Part shown: piece after piece, positions 26,084 through 38,600 of the stretch
How positions within the stretch are numbered: position 1 is the stretch's first letter
How the letters are laid out: every line of letters begins with the position of its first letter
Source: Pithys albifrons albifrons
Taxonomy: Eukaryota; Chordata; Aves; Passeriformes; Thamnophilidae
Reading direction: 5' to 3'
Assembly: GCF_047495875.1 (NCBI RefSeq)
Contig: NC_092461.1
Location: forward strand, 69,304,299 to 69,368,298
DNA length: 64,000 bases
Program-made: the position numbers and the translations under genes
The notes under the pieces: generated by a model
What the model saw: only the letters and a program-made list of their open reading frames with translations
Database searches by the model: none
What the model was told of the DNA's origin: nothing

Positions 26084-26583
26084 ACTGCCCACCCCTGCCC
26101 CTGCAAGAAACTTTTGGATTGAGATAAGAATGGTTTAATAATGGAAACAAATTAAAATATAATAATGTTAATGCTAATAGTAATAATAATAAAAAGGAGA
26201 GAGAAAAATTAGCCCCAGGACAGACAAGTGATGCCAGTACAATCACTCACAACCTGCTGGCCAATGTCCAATGCATCTAATGCAGTGAATGGCTCTTCCT
26301 GGCCAACTCCCTTCAGTTTATATGCTGAGCATAATGTTTTATGATATGGAATATCCCTTTGGCCAGTTCAGGTCAGCTGTCCTGGGTGTTCGTCCTCCTG
26401 GCTTCTTGTGCACCTGCTCGCTGGTAGAGCCTGGGAAGCTGGCAAGACCTTGACTTGCACAGGCACTGCTGAGCAACAACTAAAACATCAGTGTGTTATC
26501 AACGTTAGTCTCACAGTAAATTCAAAACAAAGCACTGTACAAGCTTGCTAGGAAGAAAGTTAACTCATCTGAAACCACTTATA
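26084..26583 (-). mobile_element. LTR of an avian ERVL-type retrovirus, antisense
   Basis: Read on the - strand this follows a widespread avian LTR family I recall: it starts near 26583 with a GGTTTCAG-type beginning, passes TGATAACACACTGATG (near 26485-26505), has a TATA box within CAGCATATAAACTG (plus 26316-26329), and ends in an A/T-rich tract with AAT-type repeats (26157-26193) and CCA-rich sequence. No internal retroviral region flanks it, so it is probably a solo or truncated LTR. Ends are approximate. Confidence 0.58.
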
Positions 26584-29010
26584 GCAGATAATTATAGAAG
26601 TAACCAGCCTGCCAGTCTGCTTTCCCTTCAATGCTGATTTTAACTTGGCACCAAATACAAGCTGTCTTATTCAGTTTCAAATCTGTTTATCTGTTTATTT
26701 TAGGTGGGCTTAGGGATCTTCAGAAGGGAAATACCCATCTCCTTCATAAGTAAGCTAGCTCTGGGGCAGACTGATGGCTGTAGGGATCTAGGTTGCTACT
26801 TCCCTTCTAGAAGGAATATTGGAAATATCTGCTGCTTTGTACTTCACTGCAAAGTTGCAGCAAACCCTGTAGTAAAGCACCTGGAGGTGTTAGCGTCTAA
26901 TAGTGATTTAACAGTGTGAAGACTTGATAGTGGGTACATGGTATGAGAAAATTGTATTGATAGTAAGAGATGTTGTTTAGGAAAAGAGTATAAAAGCTAA
27001 GAGACCTGAAAAATAGGGTGTGTGAGCACATATGTATCTATGTACATGTGCACAAGATTTCTTTTTCCTTTTAATTTATAAAACCCAGTTATATATATAC
27101 ATGTATTAGAAAGCAACTTATCTTTCTTCAAATTAGCTGAAATATGCTCTAAAAGTTTTGAAAACACAAAGAATTTAGAAGGCCTCAGTGTATGGGGATA
27201 AAGTAGATAAGATGGGTACTGAAATAGAAAAAAATTGGTATGGTGGGAAAAAGGCGCAAGGTAAAAAGGGTGTTTGGAAACTTCACTGAAATACTGCAGA
27301 ATTTCTTGGTAGAGACCATCTGGAAAGAAGAGTACTTATTACTGCTGATGTGTTTTCTTCAGACTGTCTCTTGTCAAGGCAAATACTTACCTGTCAGTCT
27401 CCAAAACAGCTATTACCATTTTTAAAATACTTTTCTGTACAAGAAGGTTTTCAAAAAGCAACATCAGGAAGCAGTCATGAAGGCAGTCTGATGATAGACC
27501 TGCAACTAAATCTTGCTTTTCAGTTAATGCTTGATATGGGAAAAAAATGTGTTGACTGTATTTATCTTCTATTTTTAAAAATCTGAAACACAGCTTTGAA
27601 AGTCTGCATCTCTTGGACAATTATTTGATTGATCTGTGAAAATGACCTTGTACTGTGAAGTTGTAATGTACTTGGCAAACCCACTGTTAATTAGCCCAGG
27701 AAATGGCAGAATGCATTTCAGGGATACATACTTCCCTCTGTCTTCCCTTTCTTCCAAAAGAATAAATTTTTATGGCCAAAAATGCCCTAATTCAAAAATG
27801 CCCTTATTCAACTGAAAATTAGCATTAATATGCTGCCATTTTCAGTAGGTAAACTGGTATTTTGTGCTCTCAGAGCTTTTTTCCCTCAATTTGGTGATAT
27901 TTCTTATCTCTGGTTTGTGTCACAGTGCAAGAAATGTCTGGAGAAGGACAGCTCCTGCATAGAAATTAGGCTTACTTAGTGTATCATGCCTTCCTCTTCT
28001 TGCCAGTCCTGCTCGAGCTCCTGTCTTCTTCACTGAAAAAAAGGACTTAGACATTATGTGGGCATAAAGCTGTTATCTGTAAATCCATAAATCCGTATAA
28101 CATTTTTTCCTATTTTTTTGTCTTACTTATTTTCCCTTCCATTTTAGAAACTCTTATATGTGCCTAAAACTCAGGGATTACCTTCAGCTATATGAATCCC
28201 ATTAAAATATAGTGCTTTGGCTTTATGGAAGCTGTCAGGTGTTGCAAGTCTGCCACATATGTATGTACACAGATAAAGTGCTCCCTGGCAGATGTTTCTT
28301 GGTATGGAGTTTCTCTTTTCTGAGAGGGCAAAGTGAGATTTAGCCTCTCTACTGCACCTTATATGTGGTCCTTAATTGTATCTGTGAATTTAAAAAATGT
28401 TTTATTGCTGATTGTGCCATAACCCAGAGGTACATACATATTGATTCCTCAGTGTGACAGCCATAAAAGTGAGGAGAAATAACAATAATATCAATTGAAT
28501 AATATAGATTGTTATGAACATAACATTTTTCTTGACCAAATGAGACATTTGAGACATTTCAGTCATCTAATGGAAGAAAAGCAAGTACTGTCTCTGGGAT
28601 CAGGCAGAGAACAGAAGCCTTTCTCATCCCAAGAGAACACTTCATTTAGAGCCAAGGGGTTTATTTGATTTTACACAGTAGAAAATGAAAGCTCTTACAT
28701 ATAAAGCTGCAACTTCCACATTCAACAAACCTTCTGCAACATGAAGGAGTTTCCATGTTCATTTTCAAGATGTTTTCAGCTGAGCAAGTGATATAAATTT
28801 GAATTTTATGTAGTTGAAAACAGCAGGATTTGAGCACAGTGTATTAATGCTGTGTCCCCAAGTTAATGGTGTTAACTGCAGTGTTATTTTCACATGCTTG
28901 AACACCAGATGGAGGCAGCTGTAACTGCACTTGATGTTGAAGCCCAAGAGGCAGGTGGGAGAGACGTCCAAGCCACAACTGTCAGGCAAAAGTGTGAGCT
29001 AGGCAAGGAG
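26584..29010. other. Intergenic, nothing recognised
   Basis: AT-rich, several microsatellite-like TA runs (about 27090-27105). No gene, RNA or repeat that I can name. Confidence 0.6.
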
Positions 29011-29014
29011 TTGG

Positions 29015-29400
29015 TTTTGTATCTTAGTTCTGGCCAGGGAAGGGTTAATTTTTGCAGTAGCCAGGAGGGGCCATGGCCAGGACCTGGAGGTTATTCTTTA
29101 CCATCTCACAGCATTGTAGGAGGAGGAGAATGGGAGTCTCTTCCAAGGAGAAGGAGTTCCTTCCAGTAGAGAAAACATGGCAGAGGGAATTATCCAGTAT
29201 TGTCTATTATTGTGGAGTTTTTCCACATGAGTAGTTTCTTTTCTTATACCTTTTGTTATTAATATTGTTGCTGTTACTGTTCTTTTTCTTATATTGCTGT
29301 CTCCAGTAAATTGTTCTTACTCGACCCATGATCTTTGCCTTTTATGCCTCCAGTTGGAGGGGGAAAGGAAGCAGTGCAGGGTGGGACTGCTAAATTGGAG
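29015..29400 (+). mobile_element. LTR fragment of an avian endogenous retrovirus
   Basis: The block from TTAGTTCTGGCCAGGGAAGG (29024 on) through GCCAGGAGGGGCCATGGCC, a T-rich stretch with GTTGCTGTTACTGTTC and an AGTAAATTGTTCTTACTCG segment matches an LTR family I recall as common in passerines, oriented +. The right end fades near 29400 and no terminal CA or target duplication was fixed. Confidence 0.5.
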
Positions 29401-30216
29401 AATACTATTCCTGAATCACAAGAGTTTGACCAGTCTTGGCATAAACAGAGCAAAACTTTGGTTGTGTGCAAAACTTCATGAACAAGGGTATGCCTATAGG
29501 TTTCTGTAATGTTAATGGTAGCTGGGCAAGATATAGAAAGTATGGTGCTGGTATAGAAAATTCTGTTTAATTTTGCTTATTCTTTAAAGCTGGCAGATCT
29601 TTCCACAGGCTTTGTACTGAAAGTAATTGCCCTATATGTGACTGAAACCACATTTCTGATTTCACTCTGATAAACAAATTTTAAACAGAAAATAAAATAC
29701 AGTTAAGTCACATAGACCTAATGACAACCCCTTGAACATCGCAGCTGGCCAGGAGCATGCAAATTTTGAATCCTACTTATCTGAGTAATATTAACTGGTA
29801 ACATCTCTGTAATGTGTCAGACTAGATTCCCTCATACAACCACTGTACAGCATGTTTGATATTTTCATCAATTTCTTAATTGGTATAGGAAAGGTAGAAG
29901 GGTTTAATTGGACAAGCATCATGCTGTTCTGTAGAAAGCATTTTGTTCCACCAGAGCATGTACCTTACAAATAAATTAAAATAATACAACTATATCTTTT
30001 TATAGCCCTTTTATTTGGATGGATCCCAAGGTAGTTTGTAAAATACATATAATGAGTAGAAATTTCTTTCCTGATGAAGAAATACAGCAAGCTATTTAGT
30101 TATTGAGAGAAGTGAAAAGAACTCTTCATTTACGTGTAAAGCCAGAGCATTTAATGTAGATTAATTTTAAGACATTTCAGCTCATTTCAGACAAAGCACT
30201 GATACTGATGGGGATA
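29401..30216. other. Intergenic, nothing recognised
   Basis: AT-rich spacer between two LTRs; no feature recognised. Confidence 0.6.
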
Positions 30217-31184
30217 TGTATTGGGTTTGTGTGACCAGGTTTTGGCAGTAAGGGCTAGAGGGGTGGCTTCAGTGAGAAGCTTCCCCCATGACTGATAGAG
30301 GCAATGCCAGCCAGCTCCAAAATGGGCCTGCCACTGACCAATGCTGAGCCCATCAGCAACAATGGTAGTGCCTCTGGGATAATACCTTTAAGAAGGGGAA
30401 AAAGAAAAGTGCAAGACTGCAGCTGGAGTGAGGAGTGAGAGTATGTATGAGAGACAGTTCTTGCAAGCACCAAGATCAGTGAAGAAGGAGGGGGAGGAGG
30501 TGCTCCAGGCATCTGAGCAGATATTCCCCTCCAGCCTGTGGTGAAGACCATGATGAGGCAGCTGTTGCCCTGCAGCCCATGGAGGTCCGTGCTGAAGCAG
30601 AGATCCGCCTGCAGCCCATGGAGGACCCCACACTGGAGCAGGTGCACGCCTGAAGGGGGCTGTGACCCTGTGGGAAGCTCACATTGGAACAGTTTGTGAA
30701 AAATTGCAGTCTGTGGGAAGGATTCTTGTTGGGAAAGTTCATGGAGGACCCTCTTCTGTGGGAAGGATGCAACACTGGGGCAGGGGAAGAGTGTGAGGAG
30801 TCCTTTCCCTGAGGAGGAAGGCACAGCAGAGACAACATGTGATGAACTGACCACAGGCCCCATTCCCTGTTTCCTTGTGGCATTGCAGGGGAGGAGGCAG
30901 AGAAAATTGGTAGTGAAGTTGAGCCCTGGAAGAAGGGAAGGGTGGGAAAAGGTGTTCTAAGATTTGGGTTTATATCTCATTGCCCTCTTCTGATTTGATT
31001 GGTAATATATTCAATTAATTTCTCTGAGTAAAATCTGGTTTGCCCATGGCAGTAATTGCTGAGTGATCTCTCCCTGTCTTTAACTTGACACATAAGTCTT
31101 TTTTTTTCCTTCACCAACTGAGGAGAGGAGTGATAGAGAGGCTTTGGTGGGCACCTGGTGTCCAGCCAGGGTCAACCTGACACA
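30217..31184 (+). mobile_element. Solo LTR, ERVL-like, about 970 bp
   Basis: Starts TGTATTGGGTTTGTG and ends ...GTCAACCTGACACA, so it has TG...CA ends. Flanks GGATA (30212-30216) and GGACA (31185-31189) match at four of five bases, consistent with an aged 5-bp target duplication, which is typical of class III (ERVL-type) elements. An imperfect tandem repeat built on CTGCAGCCCATGGAGG lies at about 30571-30640. The 202-residue antisense frame across it is a chance product of this GC-rich sequence. Matches a passerine LTR family I recall; family name not assigned. Confidence 0.68.
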
Positions 31185-32134
31185 GGACACTTGGCTGTTC
31201 ACCAGCTATCACATTGCATGTTTGGAAGGATATGCCTTGCCAGAAGATGCTATAGGAAAGATTAGGGCAGGCCATGGTCCACGCATATCTTCTGTTGATG
31301 TATATCACTATTTGCTAGATTTTTTTTTCCAGAATAAAACACAAAATGTGTTTAATTTTAGCTCACTTTTTAAAGTGGTTGTTGGTGGAAATAGTTCTTC
31401 ATGAGATGAGCATTGTGTAATGAGTTTCCTTCCCCCTCCCCAAACACAAACAGGGGTCAGACTCTGTCAGTGAGAAAAATATTTATGGATTGCTATGATA
31501 TTAGTAGCTTTTTATGAATTTGTGAACTGTCTTATGTCTTGGTTTGATGAATATTTCACACATTGTGGGTACTTCAACCTTACAATAACCCTCTGAGTTA
31601 TAAAATGAGTCATTGCTTTAATAAATGGAGAAAAGAAATGGAAATTTGCTACTTAGCAGGGAAGGAGTTGGTAGCTAGGGAAAGGTGTTGTGTTTATTAA
31701 CAGAACTGATCTGAATATGGAATTCCTTTCAGGAAAACCTTATGAAGGATGGAGGGTAAAAAAAAGAGGTTAGGAACAAAGAGTTTTTTCCTTATTTTCT
31801 GGGGGGAAATAGTGTTTTGCTGGTGGCCTGTCATGCTGATACCCAGCCTCTGAAAAGGGGAATCTGTCCTTGATGTGCCTTCAGAAATCTCAATATTGCT
31901 GTATCTTTAAAGTTAAATCTGAAAAGCCACTCAATCTAGCCTCTGAGGAATCTCAGTATTATTTGGAAAGACAGAGAATAGCACACATATTAGCAGGGTA
32001 AGATAACCAGTCTTCCCTGTTGATGGTTTCCACAAAGAGCAACCACATTGCAAACTAAATGTACTGCTTAGTAAATTTCTGCTTTATGGTGTTAGTCTGG
32101 TATGAATTTGCCAGATGGGTTCCCTTCTTACTTT
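31185..32134. other. Intergenic, nothing recognised
   Basis: AT-rich spacer; no gene or repeat recognised. Confidence 0.6.
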
Positions 32135-32740
32135 TGACATGTGCACCTGCAGCCCAGAAAGCCAGCTGTAGCCTGGGGTACATCAAAAGGGGCGTGGCTA
32201 GCAGGTTGTGGGAGGTGATTCTCCCCCTCTGCCCTGTCTTTGTGGACCCCAACTTGTAGCGCTGCTCCCAGCTCTGGGGCCACCAACATAAGAAGGATAT
32301 GGACCTGTTGGAAAGAGCACAGAAGAGTGACATGAAGATGATAAGAGATCCAAAGCATCTTTGCTATGAGAACAGGCTAAGAGAGTTGGGACTGTTCAGC
32401 CTGGAGAACAGAAGGCTCTGGGGAGCCTAAAGAGAGCCTACAAGAGAGCTGGAGAGGGACAAGGGCATATAGTGACAGGGCAAGAGGCTTTACGCTGAAA
32501 GTAGGCCTAGATTACATATTAAGAAGAAATTTAATGTGAGGATAGTGAGGCACTGGAACAGGTTGCCCAGAGAAGTTGTGGATACCCCGCTCCTGAAAGT
32601 ATTCAAGACCAGGTTGGATGGCACCTTGAACAAACTCCTCTAGTGGAAGGTGTCCCTGTCCCCGGTAAGGGCATTGGAACTAGATGGCCTTTAAGGTTCC
32701 TTCCAACCCAAACCATTCTATAAGCCTATGTTTCTACAAC
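32135..32740 (+). mobile_element. CR1 LINE, 5'-truncated 3' end
   Basis: Contains the characteristic end of CR1 ORF2 and its 3' UTR: CTGCAGCCCAGAAAGCCAGC, GGGACTGTTCAGCCTGGAG, AGAAGGCTCTGGGGAG, GCACTGGAACAGGTTGCCC, GGTTCCTTCCAACCCAAACC and a decayed octamer tail of ATTCTATG type. Deletions relative to the usual element remove parts of the reading frame. The 5' truncation is normal for CR1 retrotransposition. Confidence 0.9.
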
Positions 32741-35550
32741 ATTGAAGAAGGATTTATATTGGAATAAAGTGGAAATTTTTCTCTAAGTGGTCTTAGACTG
32801 CTTTCATCTGGATTGTTATTTGTAAACCTTGCTTATATTCCTAACATGTTGCTTACTCTCAGTGTCAAGGCTCTTTGTATCTGTTTTCCTAAGTAACATG
32901 TCCTTGGTGCAGTTACATATGCTATAAAATTATTATTCAATATTGTCCTTCGAAACACATCTGATGTAGATGAGAAATTAGGAGGTTGAATGTGAGTTTG
33001 ATATATAGTTGTTCCATTAAATCTGGGTTCAGAAGTCCGGTGTTTTTCTCTCTGCAGAGTGATTTGTCATTGTCTCTGTGGTAGAAAGACATTGATCTTG
33101 CTGGAGAAACACTCCAGTTTTGACATGGTGCATCCTACAAAGTTTATGACTTTTGCTTATGTATTTTCTAGTTCAGCATTCTTCATTGTTCTCAGTGGAG
33201 ACAAATACACTTATGCAACAACTGTAAGGTGAATTTCCTTGTAGGTATACAAAAAAGGTCAGATAAGAAAGGGCTTCTGGGAGCTATATCCAGAATTTCA
33301 AGTTCACTTTAGACTTTCCTGCAAGTTCCCACAGCAGTTTTACCCTTGTCAGCTAATCTCTTTTCTTCCTTCTCTCTCTAAAGATATTCATTCCTGTTTG
33401 TTTCCACTCCACACAGATGAGCTGTATGCAGTGAAACCTAGACTTGCATTAAGAATGCTTAAATGCTACACTTGTTTTTCCAAGTCTGATAAATGTTCTC
33501 ATTCTGATTTTTGATTTTCTGGTTGACAGCTTGCCAGAAATGTTCTTCCATGAACACTAACTTATTGCTAATTATGACAGCTGACAGAAAGAGTTCCTGC
33601 CCATGCATTTATTTTTGTAAACAGAGAACAAAGCTCACCACATCCCAGTAATTAACATACATTGATGGCCTAGGATGCAGCCATGAGAACTGTACTCATC
33701 ACTAGGAAGTATTGTTTTGTCTAAAGTTAAATTCTTTGTAAATGTCTTTGCTCTGATAAACCTTTTCTAGGGGAGATTTCTTAGGGAAAGGTGTAATTTT
33801 TAGTGAAAACATACACAACAGCCTCCAGAAGGGCGGCAGTTAAGGTGCCTTGTGCTTAACTGGGATGAGCAAGATGAGGAGTCAGTTTAGTATGGCTGAA
33901 AAGGGGTATAATATGGATCTCCCATGTCCTACATAGTGGCTCCGTCCCTGGCTGAAAAAAAATCTTTTGGCAGTCACTTTCCAATTGCACAGACTTCTGG
34001 ATAGATATGAGACTCACGAAGGGCTCATGCCATGTTAGAGATGACCAGCATTGAGGGCTTCAGGCAAGCTATGTTATCACAGGAGTCTGTGAAGGCAGCA
34101 GGACACAGAGTTTTAGAGCTGAGTGCCTTGGGAGGTGGGGCCTGCCAAGCCCGTGTAAGACCTGCTGTGTTAGACTCCAATACCCAAGGTCACATCTGGC
34201 ACAAAGCAGGAGAGAAGCCATGGCATAGCACTGCAAAAAAAGTGGGATACAGCTCTGCTGGAGGAGGAACTCAAGAAGGGAACCAGCTGCATGAGTGTCT
34301 CTCCAAGCGTGGGAGGCTTGTCAGGTCTTTATTTGAGGATGATTCTCTCCCTCCCTGTACATTTTCAAGTGGTCTTGGTTTTGTTGTTACAAATTGAATT
34401 CTTGTTTTTCAGACAGTCTGAGGAGCTGCTTTCAGCTGAAGAGGTATCCTCTTTTTACAGTTCTTTATTTCCTTATTTGCTGCTTTGTTGATAAGAGTTC
34501 ATGTAGGCAATGCTTTCATTGATCTGAGGCATGATCATGTAAGAGTCCATGTTTCAATATATCATGTGTCAAAGCACAGAGTGTTGGGCCCAAATGAATG
34601 CACAGATGCTCCGTGTTCCACACCATATTCTTCATTTGCTTTCAACAAATGAAGATAAATAGTATCCATGGGAAAGCTGTGTTGCTGTAGACTAGCTGTG
34701 AATTCCAAATTTCCTTTTAACAGAAGCTATTAGTATGTTTGGGGCACTTATAAGGAAGAAAAAGCAAAATAAAAAGCTGCTAATGTTTTATCCCTTACAA
34801 AGCTTACAGTTTAACTTGTCAATTAACAACTCCAAGAGAAGAAAGGTAGCCCTGCAGGTACTCTGAACCAGAATTTGGAAAACTGGAAAACAGCGTCACA
34901 GATACTTGTTAGAAGATCAAAGAAATCAGGTCGGCAGAATTTTCAAGGTATTTTCAAACAAGATTAATTTGGAAATGCTAAGGCAGCTGACACCCTGAAA
35001 GAGTTAGGTGGCAGTTTGTTTAAAAAATAACACTGGAGACATATCTGCATTTTCAGATGCCTTCATAAAGATGGTCTATAGGATTTAAGTAATTTCCCAG
35101 CTGTAATGACAGCACCTCTTGCTGGCTGAAGAACCCATCTTGCTGTATGTCTGAGACTCTGATAAGCAGGTCAGAGCAGGAGTCTTCCACCTGGAGTATG
35201 TGGTAATGGTTTGGAAACAGGAACCAAGACTTAATATTAGAGACACACAGAGAAAATGTATGAAAAAGCCCCTTTCTACACAAGACAACCATGCATGACT
35301 TAGGTACTGCAGTAGTGGGATGGAAGTAAGTGGGTTCCTAAAAAATAGATCTGATGATTTGAAATCGGGGTTTTATTTAAGTAATCCAATTAGTACTAGA
35401 AGTGCATATGAGGATATATTTAGTATATGATGGGAGAAATAATGGTGAATGGTGTGTTTGCATAACCTTAATTCTGCTCAGAATATTTATGAAATATAAA
35501 CTCTCTATGTTGGACAAGTAGTAGTTCAAGACCCTGAGATTCAAGACCCT
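32741..35550. other. Intergenic, nothing recognised
   Basis: AT-rich. A 121-codon + strand frame at 34032-34397 shows no domain or codon pattern I recognise. A 9-bp inverted repeat (CTTCATTTG...CAAATGAAG) sits at 34630-34654. Confidence 0.6.
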
Positions 35551-35672
35551 TCAGCTGGTCAGAGCTAATAACACCAAGGTTGTGGGTTTGATCCCTGTAT
35601 GGGCTATTCACTTAAGAACTGGACTTGATGATTCTTGTGGGTCCCTTCCAACTCAGAATATTCTGTGAAATA
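35551..35672 (+). mobile_element. tRNA-Ile-derived SINE with CR1-like tail
   Basis: 35551-35604 resembles tRNA-Ile: TCAGCTGGTCAGAG (A-box region), CTAATAACACCAAGG (anticodon stem and loop), GTGGGTTTGATCCCTG (B box) and TATGGGC (acceptor stem). A few bases between D arm and anticodon arm are missing, so it is not a functional tRNA. It runs directly into a CR1-type 3' end: GGACTTGATGATTC, GGGTCCCTTCCAACTCAG and a final ATATTCTGTGAAAT. This hybrid is the design of the passerine SINE family I recall as TguSINE1, mobilised by CR1 machinery. Confidence 0.82.
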
Positions 35673-38600
35673 CAACTGAAATTCTCTTCTGTAATTCATG
35701 CTTAACACTGAAATAGTGCTTGAAAATAACATAGCAATTTATGTAATTTTGGTAATTGTTTGAGATAAACAAATACCGTTTTATTACTTTTAAGAAATTA
35801 CTGACATTAAATGACAGTCAGTTTATCATGCAAATTATATACCTGGATACTTGTATAAAATGCAGTAAAACACTGAGGGATCCTTCTGGTGTTTATTCTT
35901 GCAAATGCTGATGAGTTCTTTACTTTGCCATATTCCATTTTTTTTAACAGATTTTGAAAATGGCATAATTTTATTGAAACTTTTGGCTCCTTTGGAAGCA
36001 TTTCTGCCATATGCATGCAACAGTTCAGGTGGGCCACATGTGTAAACTTTGACCTTTCCAAGCACTGAGCTGGCTGTAGAAATGTATTCTGAATGCTTCT
36101 ATTGGCATACTGTGAACCTCCATTTTTTAGTTTTATAGCATCTCTCACATATGGCTTACCCTTCATATGGTATATGAGAATTTTAAGGTAAGAAATAGAA
36201 GGTAGCCATTAGAAATTAGCCATTACTTTTATTAAGAAAACTTCCTTAAGTATGCAAAATTTAAAAAACCTCTTGTACCTCTTACCTTACTATCAAGATG
36301 GGCAGATGCAAGTGTGGATAGAGGCAAGCTGATGAAAATCATGTGATTTTGACTTATTGTAGATAATGGAACATCAGAGAAAGACCTATATTCACAGCTG
36401 AACATATAATTTTCATTGAAAAAATCATTCTCTGTAGGCTCTGTAGACTCTACTGAACTTTCACTAAGAATATAGGGATGAATGCTTTTTTAGAAATGGG
36501 AAATACATGCTTTTGAACCAGAATACTGAGACTGTAATTAGAATACTGAGACTTACAATTAACAGTGTCCAAGTATCTCATACAGAAGCTACTCTACCAT
36601 AATTTTTATTGATTATTTGCTTTAAAAACCCTACCTGATTGTGAAGGTCAAAAATAACTCATCTGGTGTTGAAAACTGGAATACTTTATTGAACATGCGA
36701 CACTCAATTTAAGGGCCTTGGGGCAGCACATGCTAATAGAGAGGAAGAGTTATGGTAATCTGGGGAGGGCTTATTTTAATTATGGAATTACACAATTCTT
36801 TGATTTTACAGAAACAGTCACTGTTCTGTTATCTCAGGGATTTTGATAACATTCATTCCAAAGTTCTTTCTTATCTTAAGGCAGGAGACAGCTTATCTTC
36901 AAGTTGAGCATCACTAAGAAACTATTTCTTATCTCAGTAAGGTAGACAGGGCTATAAAACATTGTCAGGCTTAACAAACGCTGTCTCTGTTGTATCTCTT
37001 TGCGTCCCTTTGTTTCAAGGCTTCTGAGATAATTTTTTCAGCTTTGTCTCTGCTAAATGTTGAGTTTGAATCCTGACATCTGATTGGTGAAAGAAAGGTG
37101 GTGGTGGGAGGGGTCCTTCAGACAATTTTTCTCTCCCTACCAACACAAAGATTTTGGGAGTTGAAGTGCCAGTACTGAAAACAAAGGAGTGGTTGATGAC
37201 TCTAGATTCCAACTTAATGCTGAGGCGGAGGTGAGAAACGGACCCCCAGCTTCTGGGAGAAGTTTTTCCTGTGTGCTGGCTTCACTTCATTTTAGGCAGC
37301 TCCTGGTCTAGAAGCCACCGTTTACTGAGTTGGTGAACCTCTTTCTGGCTCTGCTCTTCACCTTTCCCTCTCCATCTCTGGGCACCCTGAGCTTCAGAGA
37401 GAGAGGAGAGGTGAGGAAGGTCACAGCTTCCTCGAGACACACTGCAGACCTTTTTCTTGGGGACCAATTTTAACTGTAAGGAGATTTCTGGGAACTACCA
37501 CCACCCCTCCACTTCCAGTGTTTCCTTTGAACAAAGGACAAGGAAAGAGTGCTCTTCCCCATGGAAAAGGTCCCATCCCTCCCCTTTTCTCTGGCTAGCT
37601 GGGAAGACTGAGAATTCACCTTGTGGCCAGCTGAGGTGCGACACTGCCACCTGCTGACCTTAAATATAATTGCACAGGGAGGAAATGACATTTTTCCTGT
37701 ATTTTGTTTTTGTGCGGCTTTTTTTTCTGTTGTTGTTGTTACTGGGAAAGTAGTTTACTCTGGTCTGTTCACAATTTAATCTATATCTATATCTATACAT
37801 AGTAGTTAAGAACAGTTATCCTTGTATACATTTTCTAATTAAAGTTTTGGGGGTTTTGGTGGTTTTTTTTTCCTTAAATTTAATAAGGGATGAAGAAGTT
37901 ATTGAGGAGTCCCCTCCTCTAGTCTTGGTAAACACTTTGGTTTCCCTTAACCTAGGACACTGAGGAAACAAAATATTATAAAACAATGATTGGCAAACTC
38001 CCAGGAGCTAAGCAGAGCAAAGACAACAACTGGTAAGAAACAGCCAGCTAAGAAACACCTTAAACACAAACCTGTGATTCAGTACCAGAACAGAGGTATT
38101 GAAACTGAGAGTCTTCAATTTTTTCTCTACCAACCTAAACCATCATGAGTCTCCAGTCATGAAGCTGGTGTTAAAATAATACATAGCATGTTAATAAACT
38201 TAATTCATAATGACACTTAACCCAGTTGCCTATTATTTGTGTTGGGTTTTATGGATTTCTGGGACATACCAAAGTTAGAAGCATGTAAACAGTGAACTCT
38301 AGAAGTTGGTATTGTGATAAAATAACTGGGGGTTTTGTTCAGTTTTGCCACCCAGATTTTACATTTATCCATAACTTACCCAGAACACAAGAAAAAAATT
38401 TATCCTAATAATTTTTTCTCCATCTTATGTCTTTCAAATTATATTTTATGGTGAATTATGTGTATTATGACTGTAATATCATTGACTCATTTCTTTATTC
38501 AGCTTCTATGCCAGAAAGTTTTTCATTTTTGTCCTCTTTGATAATTTGTATCTGCTGAAAAGTATTTCTTGCTCAAACACTAATTTATACATTGATGCAG

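Noticed and set aside
30255..30863. 202-codon - strand frame, the longest apart from a receptor exon
   Set aside because: It lies wholly inside the solo LTR on the antisense strand, in GC-rich sequence with an internal tandem repeat, and shows no domain.
34032..34397. 121-codon + strand frame
   Set aside because: No homology I recognise, no splice context or promoter, and composition typical of chance frames.
34630..34654. 9-bp inverted repeat with 7-nt loop
   Set aside because: Isolated and short; expected by chance in 64 kb of AT-rich DNA.
35551..35605. Possible functional tRNA-Ile gene
   Set aside because: Bases are missing between the D arm and anticodon arm, the left acceptor strand is absent and the sequence runs straight into a CR1-like tail.
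36650..37200. LTR-like signals on the - strand (CCAAT, TATA-like, AATAAA)
   Set aside because: Spacing is loose and no terminal TG...CA or target duplication was found, so it is only mentioned as a possibility.
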